Positions 61,513 through 64,000 of a DNA stretch of 64,000 bases are shown here, in pieces; position 1 is the first letter of the stretch; every line of letters begins with the position of its first letter. This DNA comes from Paramagnetospirillum magnetotacticum MS-1 (GTDB taxonomy: Bacteria > Pseudomonadota > Alphaproteobacteria > Rhodospirillales > Magnetospirillaceae). The DNA is taken from the NCBI RefSeq assembly GCF_000829825.1, contig NZ_JXSL01000030.1:937501-1001500 (forward strand), in the 5' to 3' direction. The translations under genes were made by a program, and so were the position numbers. The notes beneath the pieces were generated by a model. That model was given only the letters and a program-made list of their open reading frames with translations, searched no databases and was not told where the DNA came from.

Positions 61513-62226
61513 CTACCTAGCCCGCCGGCGGTACAGGAAAAAGGTGGGGGCCCGTCCGGTGATGCATTTCTGCTCGTAGCGGGTGGCAGGCCAGTCGGCG
61601 GGCACCCCTGCCCGGTCGGTGGTGGCCAGGACCTTCTCGAAATCCGGATGGGCGTCCAACTGGTGGGCGGCCCAGGCCACATAGACGGGATCATCGCTGG
61701 CCACCCGCAGTTCTCCGCCGTCTTCCAGCACACGGGCCAGGGCGTCCAAATTCTCGGGCGAGATGAAGCGGCGATAGGCGTGCCGGGTCTTGGGCCAGGG
61801 ATCGGGAAACAGCACGAAGGCCCGCCCCAGCGCGCCGTCGGGCAGGGCGGGCAGCAACAGGCGCGCATCCTCGGGGAAGATCCGCACATTGCCCAAGTGC
61901 CGGGTCTGAACATGGCCCAGCAGGCTGGCGATGCCGTTCTTGAACACTTCGCAGCCGATCAGGCCGAGATCGGGATTGGTTTCGGCCAGTTCGGCCAGAT
62001 GCTCGCCGCCGCCGAATCCCACTTCCAGCCAGACCGAGCGGACCGCGCCGGGAAACAGGAGGCCGGGTTCAAGGATTTCGCCCGGCTGCGGGATCGCCAG
62101 GCTCAGCCGGGGCAGCAAGTCCTCGATCAGCCCAAGGGCGTTGCGGCGCAGGGCCTTGCCCTTGCGCCGACCGAAAAAACGCGGCCGCTCGGCGGCCGCG
62201 TTTCCCTTTTCAGCATGTTTGCTCAT
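61513..62226 (-). CDS. trmB: tRNA (guanine-46-N7)-methyltransferase
   Basis: TrmB forms m7G46 in the tRNA variable loop. The 237-residue product starts MSKHAEKGNAAAERPRFFGRRKGKAL, a typical basic N-terminus (quoted only as RRKGKAL), and has the SAM motif VWLEVGFGGGEHLAELA near 66, GCEVFKNGIASLL near 92, and VLFPDPWPKTRHAYRRFI near 148. ATG 62226 was chosen since upstream codons lie in metK. It follows metK by seven bases. Confidence 0.95.
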   Translation of the reverse strand: MSKHAEKGNAAAERPRFFGRRKGKALRRNALGLIEDLLPRLSLAIPQPGEILEPGLLFPGAVRSVWLEVGFGGGEHLAELAETNPDLGLIGCEVFKNGIASLLGHVQTRHLGNVRIFPEDARLLLPALPDGALGRAFVLFPDPWPKTRHAYRRFISPENLDALARVLEDGGELRVASDDPVYVAWAAHQLDAHPDFEKVLATTDRAGVPADWPATRYEQKCITGRAPTFFLYRRRAR

Positions 62227-62233
62227 GAAAAGC

Positions 62234-63400
62234 TTAGAAGGCCTTCTTGAGCTGCTCCACCAGGTCGGTCTTCTCCCAGGAGAAGCCGCCATCGGCGTCC
62301 GGGCTGCGGCCGAAATGGCCATAAGCCGCGGTGCGGGCATAGATGGGCTTGTTGAGGCCCAGATGGGTGCGGATGCCGCGGGGGGAAAGATCCACCAGCT
62401 GCTGCAGCACCAGGGCCAGCTTGTCCTCGTCCACCTTGCAGGTGCCCGAAGTGTCCACATAGACCGACAGGGGCTTGGACACGCCGATGGCGTAGGAAAG
62501 CTGGATCACGCATTTGTCGGCCAAACCGGCGGCGACCACGTTCTTGGCCAGATAGCGCGACGCATAGGCGGCCGAACGGTCAACCTTGGTCGGGTCCTTG
62601 CCCGAGAAGGCACCGCCGCCATGGGGCGCAGCGCCACCATAGGTGTCGACGATGATCTTGCGGCCCGTCAGGCCGGTATCGCCGTCGGGACCGCCGATGA
62701 CGAAACGGCCGGTGGGGTTGACGTAGAACTGATCCTCGGGCGGGAACCAGCCCTCGGGCAGCACGTTCTTCACATGCGGGCGGACGATTTCCTTGATGTC
62801 GGCCTGGGTGAGGCCGTCCACATGCTGGTGCGAGACCACCACGGAGGTGGCGCGGACCGGCTTGCCGTCGCGGTATTCCAGGGTGACCTGGCTCTTGGAA
62901 TCGGGCAGTAGCTGAGGAGCGGCGCCGGAATGGCGGGCCTCGGCCAGGCTTTTCAGGATCTCGTGCGAGTAGTAGATGGGCGCCGGCATGAGGACCGGGG
63001 TCTCGTTGCAGGCATAGCCGAACATGATGCCCTGGTCGCCCGCGCCTTCATCCTTGTCGGCGCCGGAATCGACGCCCTGGGCGATGTCGGCCGACTGGGC
63101 ATGGACGCGGTTGATGATCTCGGCATGCTTCCAGTGGAAGCCTTCCTGCTCGTAGCCGATATCCTTGACGGCGTGGCGGGCCAACTCGTCCATCAGGGCG
63201 GCGTTGACCGAGGCCGGGCCGCGCACTTCGCCGGCCATGACGATCAGGTTGGTGGTGACCAGGGTCTCCACCGCCACGCGGGCATAGGGATCGGCGCCAA
63301 GGAACGCATCGACGACGGCATCGGAGATCCGGTCGGCAACCTTGTCGGGATGGCCTTCGGACACGGATTCACTGGTGAAGAGGAAATTCTTTTTGGACAC
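62234..63400 (-). CDS. metK: S-adenosylmethionine synthetase
   Basis: MetK makes SAM from methionine and ATP. The 388-residue product starts with GTG 63400 ([20 protein letters not shown], quoted only as [13 protein letters not shown]), preceded by AGGAGGG eight bases upstream. [10 protein letters not shown] near 122 and [19 protein letters not shown] near 265 are the two family signatures. The 221-base leader before it has a hairpin but no recognisable SAM riboswitch. Confidence 0.96.
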   Translation of the reverse strand: MSKKNFLFTSESVSEGHPDKVADRISDAVVDAFLGADPYARVAVETLVTTNLIVMAGEVRGPASVNAALMDELARHAVKDIGYEQEGFHWKHAEIINRVHAQSADIAQGVDSGADKDEGAGDQGIMFGYACNETPVLMPAPIYYSHEILKSLAEARHSGAAPQLLPDSKSQVTLEYRDGKPVRATSVVVSHQHVDGLTQADIKEIVRPHVKNVLPEGWFPPEDQFYVNPTGRFVIGGPDGDTGLTGRKIIVDTYGGAAPHGGGAFSGKDPTKVDRSAAYASRYLAKNVVAAGLADKCVIQLSYAIGVSKPLSVYVDTSGTCKVDEDKLALVLQQLVDLSPRGIRTHLGLNKPIYARTAAYGHFGRSPDADGGFSWEKTDLVEQLKKAF

Positions 63401-63621
63401 GGGGCTTACCCTCCTAGATCCAACCAAAATTGGGACCTGGGGCATCAGCACGCGAGAACAGCGCCATCGTGATGCACCCACTTAGCCGAAATCAGCGTGG
63501 CGGCAAGCGGTCAAAATCTCCACGGGAGCGGCAACACCCCTCCGGGTCGTTCTTCTGACAGGCCGAGGGGCGACTCGTCAAGACGAATCGCCCCTCGGCT
63601 AAAATCCTGGATTTCAAAGGG
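63401..63621. other. metK leader and HTH-gene downstream gap
   Basis: The gap contains a strong GCCGAGGGGCGA hairpin at 63562-63599 and, nearer metK, a GGG-GCATCA...TGATGC-CCC stem-loop (complement of about 63440-63480). I see no conserved SAM-I, SAM-II or SAM/SAH riboswitch core and no coding sequence. Confidence 0.5.
63562..63599 (-). terminator. Strong hairpin after the HTH gene
   Basis: GCCGAGGGGCGA on one arm and TCGCCCCTCGGC on the other, extended by TCGTC/GACGA with one G-U pair, form an 18-base stem. No T-run follows on the minus strand, so termination may be inefficient or factor-dependent. Confidence 0.6.
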
Positions 63622-64000
63622 TTATTTCTTGGTTTCGCCGGTCGCGGCCAGGGCCTTGGCCAAGTCATAGACACGGCGGCGGACCTGAGGGTCGATGATG
63701 GCGTAATAAGCCCGGACCAGTTCCAGCGTTTCGCGCTTGGTCATGGGATCGGCCTCGAAACTGGCGGGCTCCTCGGAGAGGCCGGAGGCACCGCGCGAAA
63801 CCGCCACCGGGCTTTGCTCCTGGACGGTTTCGGCCATGTCGTCGAAGAAGAACGACACGGGCACGTCCAGAACGCGCGACAGGTCGAAGAGGCGCGAGGC
63901 GCCGATCCGGTTGGCGCCGCGCTCGTATTTCTGCACCTGCTGGAAGGTCAGCCCGATGGACTCTCCCAGCTTCTCCTGGCTCATCCCCATCAGGGTGCGG
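63622..64000 (-). CDS. XRE-type helix-turn-helix regulator, 5' end outside window
   Basis: The visible 125 residues include most of a HTH_3 domain: the end RTLMGMSQEKLGESIGLTFQQVQKYERG (quoted as SQEKLGESIGLTFQQVQKYE) and RIGASRLFDLSRVLDVPVSFFFDDM, a well-conserved alphaproteobacterial regulator found just upstream of metK. The C-terminal part (about 70-125) has the RRRVYDLAKAL helix. The N-terminal 20 or so residues lie right of the window. Confidence 0.9.
   Translation of the reverse strand, partial: RTLMGMSQEKLGESIGLTFQQVQKYERGANRIGASRLFDLSRVLDVPVSFFFDDMAETVQEQSPVAVSRGASGLSEEPASFEADPMTKRETLELVRAYYAIIDPQVRRRVYDLAKALAATGETKK

Noticed and set aside
63401..63621. SAM riboswitch before metK
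   Set aside because: A stem-loop exists, but I could not find the conserved core of SAM-I, SAM-II, SAM-V or SAM/SAH riboswitches.

Overview
The window looks like a chromosomal segment of a high-GC alphaproteobacterium of the order Rhodospirillales, most likely a Magnetospirillum/Paramagnetospirillum-type organism. This rests on several conserved alphaproteobacterial gene orders: hemE-origin-ppsR-maf-aroE-coaE-dnaQ, secB/fxsA/Tim44/mltA/Smr, hslVU next to hisBHAFE, hrcA-grpE divergent from rph-rdgB-hemW, argH-lptM-lysA, and HTH-metK-trmB. The genus is an inference from overall protein character; no magnetosome gene is present. I saw no tRNA, rRNA, CRISPR array, prophage or intact insertion sequence.

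Layout. 1-9.7 kb: partial hemE, a gene-free stretch with DnaA-box-like sites that is the probable chromosomal replication origin (804-1198), then a tightly overlapped ppsR-maf-aroE-coaE-dnaQ run, convergent secB and fxsA, and a Tim44-like/mltA/membrane protein/Smr/HTH operon. 9.7-14.8 kb: a Crp/Fnr-like regulator, hslVU, and a four-gene CsgG-type lipoprotein operon lying between hslV and hisB. 15-18.6 kb: hisB-hisH-hisA-hisF-hisE-hinT. 18.7-24.4 kb: a less conserved stretch with an unknown protein, comM, a SlyD-like isomerase fused to a membrane domain, a degenerate GGDEF-EAL protein and about 700 bp with no convincing gene. 24.4-32 kb: gshB, sirB1-like, dolP-like, yraN and rsmI, divergent from an LpoA-like lipoprotein, then hemW, rdgB and rph. 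32-45 kb: hrcA-grpE, dapB with a 55-residue membrane protein, a PAS-GGDEF-EAL protein, an MJ0042/DUF3426 protein, a DUF4175-type membrane protein, lysA, a 58-residue LptM-like lipoprotein, argH and an AmpG-type permease. 45-54.4 kb: ald, ppa, creA with an unknown 551-residue protein, an FmdE-domain protein, a small coiled protein and three GT9 glycosyltransferases. 54.5-64 kb: glnD, cobO, pstB-phoU, pit with its DUF47 partner (preceded by a PHO-box-like site), trmB, metK and a partial HTH regulator.

The most unusual signal is not a protein. Two families of modular palindromic repeats occupy the gaps between genes. Family A (4036, 4847, 9664+10323, 18569, 33905, 40901, 54385) is a quasi-symmetrical array of four short hairpins around an A/T-rich centre. 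Intact copies here sit only between convergent genes. One copy appears to be split at its centre by the Crp/Fnr-like gene and its palindromic operator. Family B (37275, 47188, 50671, 58918) has a shared core with a hairpin-GCCAAGG-hairpin pattern and variable flanking hairpins.

The genes are mostly housekeeping: replication start, heme, histidine, lysine and arginine synthesis, envelope assembly, proteolysis, phosphate and nitrogen control. Many neighbours overlap by ATGA, which indicates translational coupling.
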